Notes: a model not told the origin generated them from the letters alone. A stretch of 64,000 bases of DNA from Pseudomonadota bacterium (GCA_023456105.1 JAEYAO010000105.1:29195-93194); one strand, 5' to 3'; positions 7,734 to 16,297 are shown, numbered from the stretch's first letter. Numbers and translations are program-made.

Positions 7734-8782
7734 TGGTTCGTGGGGGGCGCGTACTGATCACCGGCGGGGCCGGCTTCATCGGCTCGAACCTCGCCGACCG
7801 GTTGGCGAGCGACGGCTGCCAAGTCACGGTAATGGACACCCTGGCGCGGCCGGGCGTCGAGCGGAACCTGAACTGGTTGCTGTCCCGGCATGGGGATCGG
7901 GTGCGGCATCTGCACGCCGACATCCGCGACGAGGCCGAGGCAGCCCGCGCTGTGGCCGAGGCGGACGTCGTCTTCCACCTGGCCGCCCAGGTGGCGGTGA
8001 CCACCAGCCTGGTTGATCCGCGCGAGGACTTCGAGATCAATCTTCGGGGCACGTTGAACCTGCTCGAGGCCGCGCGCGGTCGCGGGGTTCCGGTGATCTA
8101 CGCCAGCACAAACAAGGTGTACGGCGACCTGGCCGACATCGCGCTCGAGCTCAGCAACGGGGCCTGGACGCCTGTGGATCCCACATTCCGCGAGCGCGGC
8201 GTAGACGAAGCGCGGCCGCTGGACTTCCACACGCCCTATGGCTGCTCCAAGGGGGCGGCCGATCAGTATGTGCTGGACTACGCCCGCTCCTTCGACGTGC
8301 CGGCCTGCGTGCTTCGCATGAGCTGCATCTATGGGCCTCGTCAGATGGGCACGGAGGATCAGGGCTGGGTCGCTCACTTCCTGATCCGCGCGCTCGAGGA
8401 TCAGACGATCACCCTCTACGGTGACGGGCGGCAAGTGCGTGACATCATGCATGTTGCGGACGCGGTCCAAGCCTATGTCTCGGCCTGGGAACGGATCGAG
8501 CAGGTCAGCGGACGCGCCTTCAACCTGGGCGGTGGGCCGACCAACGCGGTGTCGCTGCGCCAGTTGCTGAGCCACATGGAGGGTCTGATCGGGCGGGAAA
8601 TCCCAGTCGCGTACGAGGACTGGCGTGCAGGCGATCAGCGCTACTTCGTGGCGGACGCCTCTGCCGCGCGCGAGGCGCTGGGCTTGAACGCGCCCGTGGC
8701 CTGGCGTGACGGGGTGGCCGAACTGGCGGGTTGGCTGCGGGCGGAACGCTCGTTCCCCTCGCAGCAGACGGCGGCGGCATGA
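7733..8782 (+). CDS. SDR-family epimerase of the CDP-paratose 2-epimerase (tyvelose epimerase) type
   Basis: A 349-residue extended SDR. Beyond the generic GGAGFIG (residues 10-16) and Y169-K173 (TPYGCSKG), it shows the marks of the CDP-tyvelose/paratose 2-epimerase group: STNKVYGDL, LDFHTPYGCSKGAADQY and the MGTEDQGWVAHF stretch. That group inverts C2 of a CDP-3,6-dideoxyhexose. No other CDP-dideoxysugar genes are in the window, so the substrate here may be a different nucleotide sugar. Start ATG 7733 overlaps the previous stop (TGATG), and the gene ends in an ATGA overlap with the glycosyltransferase. Confidence 0.87.
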   Translation: MVRGGRVLITGGAGFIGSNLADRLASDGCQVTVMDTLARPGVERNLNWLLSRHGDRVRHLHADIRDEAEAARAVAEADVVFHLAAQVAVTTSLVDPREDFEINLRGTLNLLEAARGRGVPVIYASTNKVYGDLADIALELSNGAWTPVDPTFRERGVDEARPLDFHTPYGCSKGAADQYVLDYARSFDVPACVLRMSCIYGPRQMGTEDQGWVAHFLIRALEDQTITLYGDGRQVRDIMHVADAVQAYVSAWERIEQVSGRAFNLGGGPTNAVSLRQLLSHMEGLIGREIPVAYEDWRAGDQRYFVADASAAREALGLNAPVAWRDGVAELAGWLRAERSFPSQQTAAA

Positions 8783-9882
8783 GGCGTCCGCCCGGCAGCG
8801 TTCTGCTGACCACCGACGCGGTCGGCGGAGTGTGGACATACTCTCTCGATCTTGCGCGGGGGCTGGCGGAGCATGGCGTTCGCACGACGTTGGCCGTCAT
8901 CGGGCCAGAGCCGGGGCCGGCCCAACGCGCCGAAGTCAGCCAGATCGGCCTGACCATGATCCAGACGGGTTTCCCGCTCGACTGGTGGGGCGTGGGCGAG
9001 GCCGAGATCCTGCGTTCCGGCCAGGCGATCGCCCGTTTCGCTGAAGAGGCGGGCGTGGACGTCGTGCATCTGCACGCGCCGTCGCTGGCCGCCGACGCGG
9101 ACTTCGGCGTCCCTGTGGTCGGCTCATGCCACTCCTGCCTCGCGACCTGGTGGAGCGCGGTCAAGGGCGGCGACATGCCGTCCGACTTCCGGTGGCGCGC
9201 CGAATTGCTCTCGCGCGGCTATCAGGCCTGTGACGCCCTGATCGCGCCCAGCCGCAGCTTCCGGGATGCGACCGCCCTCTGCTATGGGCTCGAGCCGAAG
9301 ACCGTTCTCAACGGGCGTCGCTCTGCGCGTGATCTGACGGTCGAACGACGATCGGGCGTTCTGACGTCCGGCCGGCTCTGGGACGCGGGCAAGAACGTGG
9401 CGGTGCTCGACCGCGCGGCGAGGCAAATGCGTACGCCCGTGGCGGCGGCGGGCGCGGTCGCCGGCCCTCACGGCGAGACGATCGCCTTGTCCAACATCGA
9501 CAGCCTTGGTCATCTGGATGCGGCCGGCGTCGCCGAGCACCTGAACCGGGCGGCGGTGTTCGCTTCATTGGCGCTGTATGAGCCGTTCGGGCTGGGCGTG
9601 CTGGAGGCGGCGCAGGCGGGATGCGCCCTGGTCCTGTCGGACATCCCCACGTTCCGTGAGCTGTGGGATGGCGCCGCGGTGTTCGTCTCCGCGCATGACG
9701 AAGACGAGGCGGCCAGGGTGCTGGATGCGGTGGCGTCGGACCCTGCCGAACGTTCCCGCCTCAGCCGGAAGGCGAAGGCGCGCGCCCAGCTGTACTCGCT
9801 CCAGGCGTCGGCCGACGGCACGTTGGCCGTCTATGCCGAGGTCATGGCTACGCGTGCGCCGGTGCGGGAGGTCGCGGCATGA
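8779..9882 (+). CDS. Glycosyltransferase family 4
   Basis: A 367-residue GT-B retaining glycosyltransferase of the cytoplasm. The N-terminal acceptor domain has the glycine-rich loop TTDAVGGVWTYS and a VVHLHAPS strand. The C-terminal donor domain has the EX7E motif YEPFGLGVLEAAQ with E268 and E276, then SDIPTFRELW. No membrane segment is seen. Start ATG 8779 overlaps the epimerase stop as ATGA and the protein then begins with a short lead before VLLTTD. It works with the three CgeB-type transferases that follow, presumably adding one residue of the product glycan. Donor and acceptor cannot be read from the sequence. Confidence 0.9.
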   Translation: MRRPPGSVLLTTDAVGGVWTYSLDLARGLAEHGVRTTLAVIGPEPGPAQRAEVSQIGLTMIQTGFPLDWWGVGEAEILRSGQAIARFAEEAGVDVVHLHAPSLAADADFGVPVVGSCHSCLATWWSAVKGGDMPSDFRWRAELLSRGYQACDALIAPSRSFRDATALCYGLEPKTVLNGRRSARDLTVERRSGVLTSGRLWDAGKNVAVLDRAARQMRTPVAAAGAVAGPHGETIALSNIDSLGHLDAAGVAEHLNRAAVFASLALYEPFGLGVLEAAQAGCALVLSDIPTFRELWDGAAVFVSAHDEDEAARVLDAVASDPAERSRLSRKAKARAQLYSLQASADGTLAVYAEVMATRAPVREVAA

Positions 9883-11003
9883 AGGTGGTCTATTTCACCC
9901 ATTCGCTGGACTCCTGCTGGAACCACGGCAACGCCCACTTCCTGCGCGGCGTCCTGCGCGACCTGATCGCGCGCGGGCACGATGTCGCGGTGTGGGAGCC
10001 GCGCGACGCCTGGAGCCGCGAAAATCTGGTGCGCGACCATGGCGAGCAGGGCCTCGAGCCTTACCGCGTCGCCTATCCCGAGCTGACCAGCGAAAGGTTC
10101 GACCCCCCGGCCGATCTCGATCGCGCGCTGGACGACGCCGATCTGGTGCTGGTTCACGAGTGGAACGATCCGGCCTTGGTGGCGGCCGTGGGCGAAATGA
10201 GGGCGCGGGGCGGGCGCTTCACCCTGTTGTTCCATGACACCCATCATCGCGCGGTCAGCGAGCCCGAAGGCATCAAGGCGTTCGACTTGTCCGGCTACGA
10301 CGGCGTGCTGGCGTTCGGGGAGACGCTGGCGCAGGTCTATCGCCGCTGGGGCTGGGATGGACGGGTCTTCGTCTGGCACGAGGCGGCGGACGTTCGCCTG
10401 TTCCATCCGCCGGCCGAGGAGGGCCCGCGAGACGGCCTGATCTGGATCGGCAACTGGGGCGACGGCGAGCGTACGCGCGAGCTCGAGACCTATCTCTTCA
10501 AGCCGGCTCGGGACGCGGGCCTCGGGCTGGACATCCACGGCGTCCGCTATCCCGCCGAGGCGCTGGCGACGCTGGAGCGGTACGGCGTCCGCTATCACGG
10601 CTGGATGGCCAATGCGGCGGCGCCCGCCGCCTTCGCGCGGCGTCTGGCGACGGTGCACGTGCCGCGCCGTTTCTATGTCGAGCAGCTGCCGGGCATCCCC
10701 ACCATTCGAGTGTTCGAGGCGCTGGCCTGCGGCATCCCGCTGGTCAGCGCGCCGTGGAGCGACAGCGAAGGGCTGTTCACCGTGGGCGAGGACTTCCTGA
10801 TGGTGCGCTCGGGCGAGGCGATGACGCAGGCGCTGACCGACCTGAGAAACGACCCTGATCTGTGCAACGCCCTGACATCCAAGGGGTTGGCGACCATCCG
10901 CGATCGCCACACCTGTGCGCACCGGGTTGATGAACTGCTGGCCGTCTACGATCGGCTGAACGGCGTCGTCGCTCCGGCGCGGCCAGCGCTGGGGACCGCC
11001 TGA
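9879..11003 (+). CDS. CgeB-type glycosyltransferase (first of three)
   Basis: A 374-residue GT-B protein of the CgeB/spore-maturation (Glyco_trans_1_2) group. It begins KVVYFTHSLDSCWNHGNAHF, the pattern shared with the two following genes, and has the C-terminal donor motif IPTIRVFEALACGIPLVSAPW near residues 272-292. No signal peptide or membrane helix. The start overlaps the previous stop as ATGA and its stop overlaps the next start as TGATG. It is diverged from the other two copies, so each probably forms a different linkage. CgeB itself modifies spore coats in Bacillus, but the family has many uncharacterised members in Gram-negative bacteria. Confidence 0.85.
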   Translation: MKVVYFTHSLDSCWNHGNAHFLRGVLRDLIARGHDVAVWEPRDAWSRENLVRDHGEQGLEPYRVAYPELTSERFDPPADLDRALDDADLVLVHEWNDPALVAAVGEMRARGGRFTLLFHDTHHRAVSEPEGIKAFDLSGYDGVLAFGETLAQVYRRWGWDGRVFVWHEAADVRLFHPPAEEGPRDGLIWIGNWGDGERTRELETYLFKPARDAGLGLDIHGVRYPAEALATLERYGVRYHGWMANAAAPAAFARRLATVHVPRRFYVEQLPGIPTIRVFEALACGIPLVSAPWSDSEGLFTVGEDFLMVRSGEAMTQALTDLRNDPDLCNALTSKGLATIRDRHTCAHRVDELLAVYDRLNGVVAPARPALGTA

Positions 11004-12094
11004 TGAAGATCGCCTTTTACGGCTCAAGCCTGCTCAGCGCCTACTGGAACGGAGCGGCCACCTACTATCGCGGCATGCTGGGCGAACTGGCCAAGCGCGG
11101 TTGGGAGGTCGTGTTCTTCGAGCCGGACGCCTTTGACCGGCAGCAGCATCGCGACATCGACCCGCCGGACTGGGCCGAGGTGGTGGTCTGGGAGAACTCG
11201 CTGGACGCCTGCCGGGAGGTAATGGCGCGGGCGGTTGAGGCGGACGTGGTCGTCAAGGCCTCGGGCGTCGGCGTGTTCGACGACGAGCTGCTGGGGGTGT
11301 TCGACCATGCGCGGCCCGATGCGCTGACGATCTTCTGGGACGTCGATGCGCCGGCGACCTTGGCCGAGATGCGCGCCGACCCGGAGCACGCGTTGAAGAA
11401 GGCGCTGCCCGGCATCGACCAGGTGCTGACCTATGGCGGCGGCCCCCCGGTGATCGAGGCCTATCTGGCGATGGGCGCCCGCGCCTGCCGGCCGATCTAC
11501 AATGCGCTTGATCCTTCGACCCATCACCCGGTGGAAAGGGAAGCGCGCTTCTCCGTCGATCTGGCCCTGCTGGCAAACCGCCTGCCGGACCGCGAGGCGC
11601 GGATCGAACGCTTCTTCCTGAAGCCGGCGGCCATGCTGCCGGAGCGAACCTTCCTGCTGGGTGGAAACGGGTGGCACGACAAGCCGATGCCGGCGAACGT
11701 GCGCACGCTGGGTCATGTCGGCACGGGCGACCACAACGCCTTCAACGGCTCGCCGCTGGCGGTGCTGAACGTCGCGCGCGACAGCATGGCCGAGGTCGGC
11801 TTCTCGCCCGCTACCCGCGTGTTCGAGGCGACGGGCGCCGGAGCCTGCCTGATCACCGACTGGTGGGAAGGCATCGAGCAGTTCCTGGAGCCCGACGTGG
11901 AGGTGCTGGTCGCCCGCGACGGCGCTGAGGTGGCTGAGCATCTGAAGCGTCTGACGCCCGAGCGCGCCCGCGCCATCGGCGAGGCGGCGCGCCGGCGCGT
12001 GCTGCGCGACCACACCTATGCCCAGCGCGCCGAAGAGGCGGACGCCCTGTTCCGCACGCTTCTGGCCGAGCGGCGCGAGAGACCGGCGGCATGA
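11003..12094 (+). CDS. CgeB-type glycosyltransferase (second of three)
   Basis: A 363-residue GT-B protein. It opens KIAFYGSSLLSAYWNGAATYYRG and carries the donor-site motif SPATRVFEATGAGACLITDWW followed by EGIEQFLEPDVE near residues 270-300, the best fit of the three copies to the CgeB consensus. The middle region has YGGGPPVIEAY and YNALDPSTHHPV, the part of these proteins that reads out the nucleotide site. Cytosolic. Coupled by TGATG to the first copy and by ATGA to the fused third copy, so the three are made together. Substrates unknown. Confidence 0.86.
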   Translation: MKIAFYGSSLLSAYWNGAATYYRGMLGELAKRGWEVVFFEPDAFDRQQHRDIDPPDWAEVVVWENSLDACREVMARAVEADVVVKASGVGVFDDELLGVFDHARPDALTIFWDVDAPATLAEMRADPEHALKKALPGIDQVLTYGGGPPVIEAYLAMGARACRPIYNALDPSTHHPVEREARFSVDLALLANRLPDREARIERFFLKPAAMLPERTFLLGGNGWHDKPMPANVRTLGHVGTGDHNAFNGSPLAVLNVARDSMAEVGFSPATRVFEATGAGACLITDWWEGIEQFLEPDVEVLVARDGAEVAEHLKRLTPERARAIGEAARRRVLRDHTYAQRAEEADALFRTLLAERRERPAA

Positions 12095-14196
12095 GGATCG
12101 TCGTCCTGGGGCTCAGCCTGGCCTCGTCCTGGGGCAATGGGCATGCCGTGACCTATCGCGCCCTGCTGAAGGCCATGGCGGCGCGCGGGCACGACATCCT
12201 GTTCCTGGAGCGGGAGGTTCCCTGGTACGCGGGCGATCATCGCGATCTGCCGGAGCCGGATTTCTGCACCCTGCGCTTCTATGACGATCTCGAGGACCTG
12301 AAGCGGTTCGCGGGCGAGGTGATCCATGCGGAAGCGGTGATCGTCGGCTCCTACGTGCCGGACGGGGTGGAGGTCGGGCGCTGGGTCAAAGCGACGGCGC
12401 GGGGTGTTGTGGCCTTCTACGACATCGACACGCCCGTGACGCTGGCGCGGCTGGCGCAAGGCGACCGGGAATATCTCGGCTCTGAACAGATCGCCGACTA
12501 CGACGTCTACTTCTCCTTCACCGGCGGCCCGACGCTGAAGCGGCTGGAGAGTGAGTTCGGATCACCCGCCGCGAGGGCCCTGTTCTGTTCGGCCGACCCA
12601 GAGGTCTACCGCCCGATCGATGCGCCCAAGCGCTGGGACCTGTCATATCTCGGCACCTACAGCGACGATCGCCAGCCCACGCTGCAGCGCCTGCTGATCG
12701 AGCCGGCCCGCCGTCTGCCGCATCTGCGGTTCGTCGTGGCGGGACCTTTGTACCCCTCGGACATCGACTGGCCGGCCAATGTCGAACGCATCGAGCACCT
12801 GCCGCCCGCCGACCACCCCGCCTTTTATGGCGCCAGCCGCTTCACCCTGAACGTCACGCGCGCCGACATGATCGAAGCGGGGCACAGCCCGTCTATCCGC
12901 TTATTCGAGGCGGCCGCCTGCGCGACGCCCGTGATCTCGGACGCATGGGACGGCCTGGAGCAGCTGTTCACGCCGGGCGAAGAGATCGTGCTGGCCCAAT
13001 CATTTGAAGATGTGGAGGCGGCGCTCTTGGCCTCAGATGAGGAGGCCCGCGCCATGGGTGCGGCCGCACGTCGCCGCATCCTTGAGGCCCACACGCCCGT
13101 TCACCGGGCCGAGACCCTGGAGCGCGAACTGGCCGCCGCCGTTCGACGCAAAGACATGATCCGTCAGGAACACCCGATGCAGACCCCGTTCGCCGTCCCA
13201 AAAGCCGCCAGGACCATTCTCGTCGCCGGGGGCGCGGGGTTCCTGGGATCGCACCTGTGCGATCGCCTGCTGGATGAGGGCCATACGGTGGTCTGCCTCG
13301 ACAATCTGCTGACCGGCGACATGGCCAATCTGGAGCAGGCGCGGAAGCATCCGAACTTCGAGTTCGTACATCACGACATCGTCGAGCCGCTTCCGGCCAG
13401 CCTGACGAGCCGCGAATTCGACGAGATCTACAACCTGGCCTGCGCCGCTTCGCCGCCGCTGTACCAGGCCGATCCCGAGCACACCATGCTGACCAGCGTA
13501 ATGGGCACGCTGCACCTGCTGCGACTGGCGGAGCGGACGAACGCGCGCTTCCTGCTGACCTCCACCAGCGAGATCTACGGCGATCCCGAGGTGCATCCGC
13601 AGCCTGAGACCTACCGCGGCAACGTCAATCCGACCGGGCCGCGCGCGTGCTACGACGAGGGCAAGCGCGCCGCCGAGACCCTGTCGTTCGACTATGACCG
13701 CATGGGCAAGGCGGTGGTGCGGGTCTGCCGGATATTCAACACCTATGGTCCGCGCCTGTCGGCCGCCGACGGCCGGGTCGTGTCCAACGTGGTCAGCCAG
13801 GCGCTGAGCGAGCGCGACATCACCGTCTTCGGCGACGGCAGCCAGACCCGCTCCTTCTGCTATGTCGACGACATGGTCGGCGGCTTGATGGCGCTGATGG
13901 CCTATGAGGGCGCGCAGCCGGGTCCGATCAATCTCGGCAATCCGGTCGAGCTGACCGTCAATGAACTTGTGGAGACGGTGCTGACGCTGACGGGCTCGCG
14001 CTCTCAGGTCGTTCGTCGGCCCCTGCCCATCGACGATCCGCGCCGCCGCCGGCCGGACATCGACAAGGCGGCCGAGGTGCTGGACTGGCGCCCCGCCACG
14101 CCGCTGGAGGAGGGGCTGCGCCGCACCGCCCGCTGGTTCGACGCCGAGGCCGGGCATCTGCGCAACGATCCCTTGCCCGAAGCGGTCGGCGCCTGA
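12091..14196 (+). CDS. Fusion of CgeB-type glycosyltransferase and UDP-glucuronate decarboxylase (UDP-xylose synthase)
   Basis: One uninterrupted 701-residue frame. Residues 1-350 are a CgeB transferase (RIVVLGLSLASSWGNGHAV at the start, SPSIRLFEAAACATPVISDAW then GLEQLF near 268-295). From about 367 it is an extended SDR of the UDP-xylose synthase type: GGAGFLGSH near 380, TSTSEIYGDP, and the active site Y521-K525 in RACYDEGKRAAE, then RIFNTYGPR. That domain decarboxylates UDP-glucuronate to UDP-xylose. In-frame ATGs at 13156 and 13177 could also start a free synthase, which usually is a separate protein. The fusion suggests that UDP-xylose, made from the ugd product, is handed to the attached transferase. 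Confidence 0.9.
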   Translation: MRIVVLGLSLASSWGNGHAVTYRALLKAMAARGHDILFLEREVPWYAGDHRDLPEPDFCTLRFYDDLEDLKRFAGEVIHAEAVIVGSYVPDGVEVGRWVKATARGVVAFYDIDTPVTLARLAQGDREYLGSEQIADYDVYFSFTGGPTLKRLESEFGSPAARALFCSADPEVYRPIDAPKRWDLSYLGTYSDDRQPTLQRLLIEPARRLPHLRFVVAGPLYPSDIDWPANVERIEHLPPADHPAFYGASRFTLNVTRADMIEAGHSPSIRLFEAAACATPVISDAWDGLEQLFTPGEEIVLAQSFEDVEAALLASDEEARAMGAAARRRILEAHTPVHRAETLERELAAAVRRKDMIRQEHPMQTPFAVPKAARTILVAGGAGFLGSHLCDRLLDEGHTVVCLDNLLTGDMANLEQARKHPNFEFVHHDIVEPLPASLTSREFDEIYNLACAASPPLYQADPEHTMLTSVMGTLHLLRLAERTNARFLLTSTSEIYGDPEVHPQPETYRGNVNPTGPRACYDEGKRAAETLSFDYDRMGKAVVRVCRIFNTYGPRLSAADGRVVSNVVSQALSERDITVFGDGSQTRSFCYVDDMVGGLMALMAYEGAQPGPINLGNPVELTVNELVETVLTLTGSRSQVVRRPLPIDDPRRRRPDIDKAAEVLDWRPATPLEEGLRRTARWFDAEAGHLRNDPLPEAVGA

Positions 14197-14249
14197 GCCA
14201 AAGACCAAGGGCGGCACTGTCGTCCTCAAGAGACTGGAAAGCGTAGACT

Positions 14250-15233
14250 ATGACCGACGTTCTTGATCGGACCGCCACCATGCGCGCCGCCGTCGTGACG
14301 GGGCCTGGCGAGATGGAGGTGCGCGAGGTCGCTCGACCGCAGCCGGGCTCCGGGCAGGTTCGGGTGCGTCTGGAAGGCTGCGGCGTCTGCGCCTCCAACC
14401 TGACGCCATGGGCGGGGCCGGAGTGGATGACGTTTCCGACCGAGCCAGGCGGCCTGGGTCACGAGGGCTGGGGCGTCGTCGATGCCTTGGGCGAAGGCGT
14501 GACCGGGGTCGCCGTTGGCGACCGCGTGGCGGCCCTGTCGCACAAGAGTTTCGCCGAATACGACGTCGCGGACGAGGCGGCGGTGGTGAAACTGCCGCCA
14601 GCACTCGCCGGCAAGCCGTTCCCTGGCGAGCCGCTGGGCTGCGCCATGAACATCTTCCGCAGGGCCGAGATCAAGGCGGGACAGACGGTGGCCATCGTCG
14701 GCATCGGTTTCCTGGGCGCGGTTCTGACGCGACTGGCGACCGATGCGGGCGCGCGTGTCATCGCCATTTCACGCCGGCCGTTCTCGTTGGACCTCGCCCG
14801 GCGCATGGGCGCCGCCGAGACCATTCCGCTGGAGGATCACTACGGCATCATCAACCGGGTCGGTGAACTCACCGGCGGCGTGTTCTGCGACGTGACCATC
14901 GAGGCGATCGGCAAGCAGTGGCCGCTGGATTTGGCGGCCGAACTGACGCGCGAGCGGGGGCGGCTGGTCATCGCCGGCTATCACCAGGACGGCCCGCGTC
15001 AGGTGAACATGCAACTGTGGAACTGGCGCGGCTTCGACATCGCCAGCGCGCACGAACGCGATCCCGCCGTCTATGCGCAAGGGGTGCGCGAGGCGGTCGA
15101 AGCAGTGGCGTCAGGCCGTTTGGACATCGAGCCCCTGCTCAGCCACACCTATCCGCTGGATCGTCTGGGCGAGGCGCTGGACGCAACGCGCGATCGGCCG
15201 GACGGCTTTCTGAAGGCTCTGGTGACGCTGTGA
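14250..15233 (+). CDS. Zinc-binding alcohol dehydrogenase family protein (MDR)
   Basis: A 327-residue medium-chain dehydrogenase/reductase. The GroES-like half has the catalytic-zinc residues (CGVCASN and GLGHEGWG), and the nucleotide-binding half has VAIVGIGFLGAV near residue 150. The four-cysteine structural zinc loop is absent and the protein is shorter than typical sorbitol or threonine dehydrogenases. It lies 53 bases after the fusion gene, so it may be in the same transcript, and its stop overlaps the next start as GTGA. With the following Gfo/Idh/MocA enzyme it forms a two-dehydrogenase pair that could oxidise and re-reduce a sugar or inositol carbon; that is inference. Confidence 0.87.
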   Translation: MTDVLDRTATMRAAVVTGPGEMEVREVARPQPGSGQVRVRLEGCGVCASNLTPWAGPEWMTFPTEPGGLGHEGWGVVDALGEGVTGVAVGDRVAALSHKSFAEYDVADEAAVVKLPPALAGKPFPGEPLGCAMNIFRRAEIKAGQTVAIVGIGFLGAVLTRLATDAGARVIAISRRPFSLDLARRMGAAETIPLEDHYGIINRVGELTGGVFCDVTIEAIGKQWPLDLAAELTRERGRLVIAGYHQDGPRQVNMQLWNWRGFDIASAHERDPAVYAQGVREAVEAVASGRLDIEPLLSHTYPLDRLGEALDATRDRPDGFLKALVTL

Positions 15234-16273
15234 CCGACCTCGCGATCGAACGTCCCTCAGGCGTCGCGACCCGACGGCCGCGCATCGGCTTCCTAGGCGT
15301 TGGCTGGATCGGCCGCCACCGCATGGAGCACATGCTGAAGACGGGCGTGGTGGACGCCGTCGCCGTGTCCGATCCGTTCGACGGCGCGGTCGCGGACGCC
15401 CAGGCGCTGGCGCCGGACGCCGTGCGCGTCGCCGATCTCGATGCGCTGCTGGCGCAGGACCTGGACGGTCTGGTGATCGCCACCCCCAGCGCGGTGCACG
15501 CCGAGCAGACGATCCAAGCCTTGAAGCGCGGCGTCGCCGTCTTTTGCCAGAAGCCGCTGGGCCGCAACCGGGCGGAGACCGAGGCCGCCATCGAGGCGGC
15601 GCGCACGGCGGATCGGCTGTTGGGCGTCGATCTGTCCTACCGCTTCACCAACGGCGTTCAACGCATCCGCGAACTACTGCAGGCGGGCGATCTGGGTCAC
15701 GTCCACGCGATCGATCTGACGTTCCACAACGCCTATGGCCCGGACAAGCCGTGGTTTTATGATCCCGCGCTGTCGGGCGGCGGCTGCGTCATGGACCTGG
15801 GCGTGCATCTGGTGGATTTGGCGCTGTGGCTGCTGGGATCGCCGAAGGTGGTCGAGGTGAGTTCGCACCTGTTCGCACAGGGGCGGCCGCTCGCCAGCCG
15901 CGAGACGGCCGAGGACTATGCGGTCGCGACCCTGGTGCTGGAGGGCGGAACGGTGGTTCGGCTGGCCTGTTCGTGGAAGCTGCCCGCCGGGCAGGACGCG
16001 GTTATCTCCGCGGCCTTCTACGGCACTGGCGGCGGCGCGGAGATGCGTAACGTCGGCGGCTCCTTCTACGACTTCACCACCGAGCGGTTTCGCGGCACGA
16101 GCCGTGAGGTCCTTGCCTCTCCGCCCGAGGAGTGGGGCGGCCGCGCCGCCGCCGACTGGGCGCGCAGACTGGCGGCGGGGGAGCGCTTCGACCCCTCGAT
16201 CGATAGCTTGATCGAGGTCGCGGACGCGCTGGATCGCATCTATCGGATCGGACCGCCGGCAAGTTCCGGTTAA
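15230..16273 (+). CDS. Gfo/Idh/MocA family oxidoreductase
   Basis: A 347-residue NAD(P)-dependent sugar or cyclitol oxidoreductase. N-terminal Rossmann motif GFLGVGWIGRHR near residue 21, the catalytic-lysine motif CQKPLGRN (QKP in place of the usual EKP), and the C-terminal GGCVMDLGVHLVDLALW segment with the D and H that act in catalysis in this family. The start is GTG at 15230, inside the preceding stop (GTGA). The family includes inositol 2-dehydrogenase (IolG) and several sugar-nucleotide enzymes, which fits the locus, but the substrate cannot be assigned. Last gene of the rightward cluster. Confidence 0.88.
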   Translation: MTDLAIERPSGVATRRPRIGFLGVGWIGRHRMEHMLKTGVVDAVAVSDPFDGAVADAQALAPDAVRVADLDALLAQDLDGLVIATPSAVHAEQTIQALKRGVAVFCQKPLGRNRAETEAAIEAARTADRLLGVDLSYRFTNGVQRIRELLQAGDLGHVHAIDLTFHNAYGPDKPWFYDPALSGGGCVMDLGVHLVDLALWLLGSPKVVEVSSHLFAQGRPLASRETAEDYAVATLVLEGGTVVRLACSWKLPAGQDAVISAAFYGTGGGAEMRNVGGSFYDFTTERFRGTSREVLASPPEEWGGRAAADWARRLAAGERFDPSIDSLIEVADALDRIYRIGPPASSG

Positions 16274-16297
16274 CCAGAATGGAAGCGTTGGCGGGCC

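Noticed and set aside
9831..11027. Long minus-strand frames opposite the CgeB genes (also 11024-12013 and 13033-14229)
   Set aside because: Antisense shadows created by codon bias in GC-rich genes. The plus-strand genes have overlapping starts and stops and family motifs.
13156..14196. Reading the fusion gene as two separate genes with a UDP-xylose synthase starting at 13156 or 13177
   Set aside because: The frame is continuous with no stop, and no strong ribosome site stands before either ATG. An internal start remains possible but is not needed.
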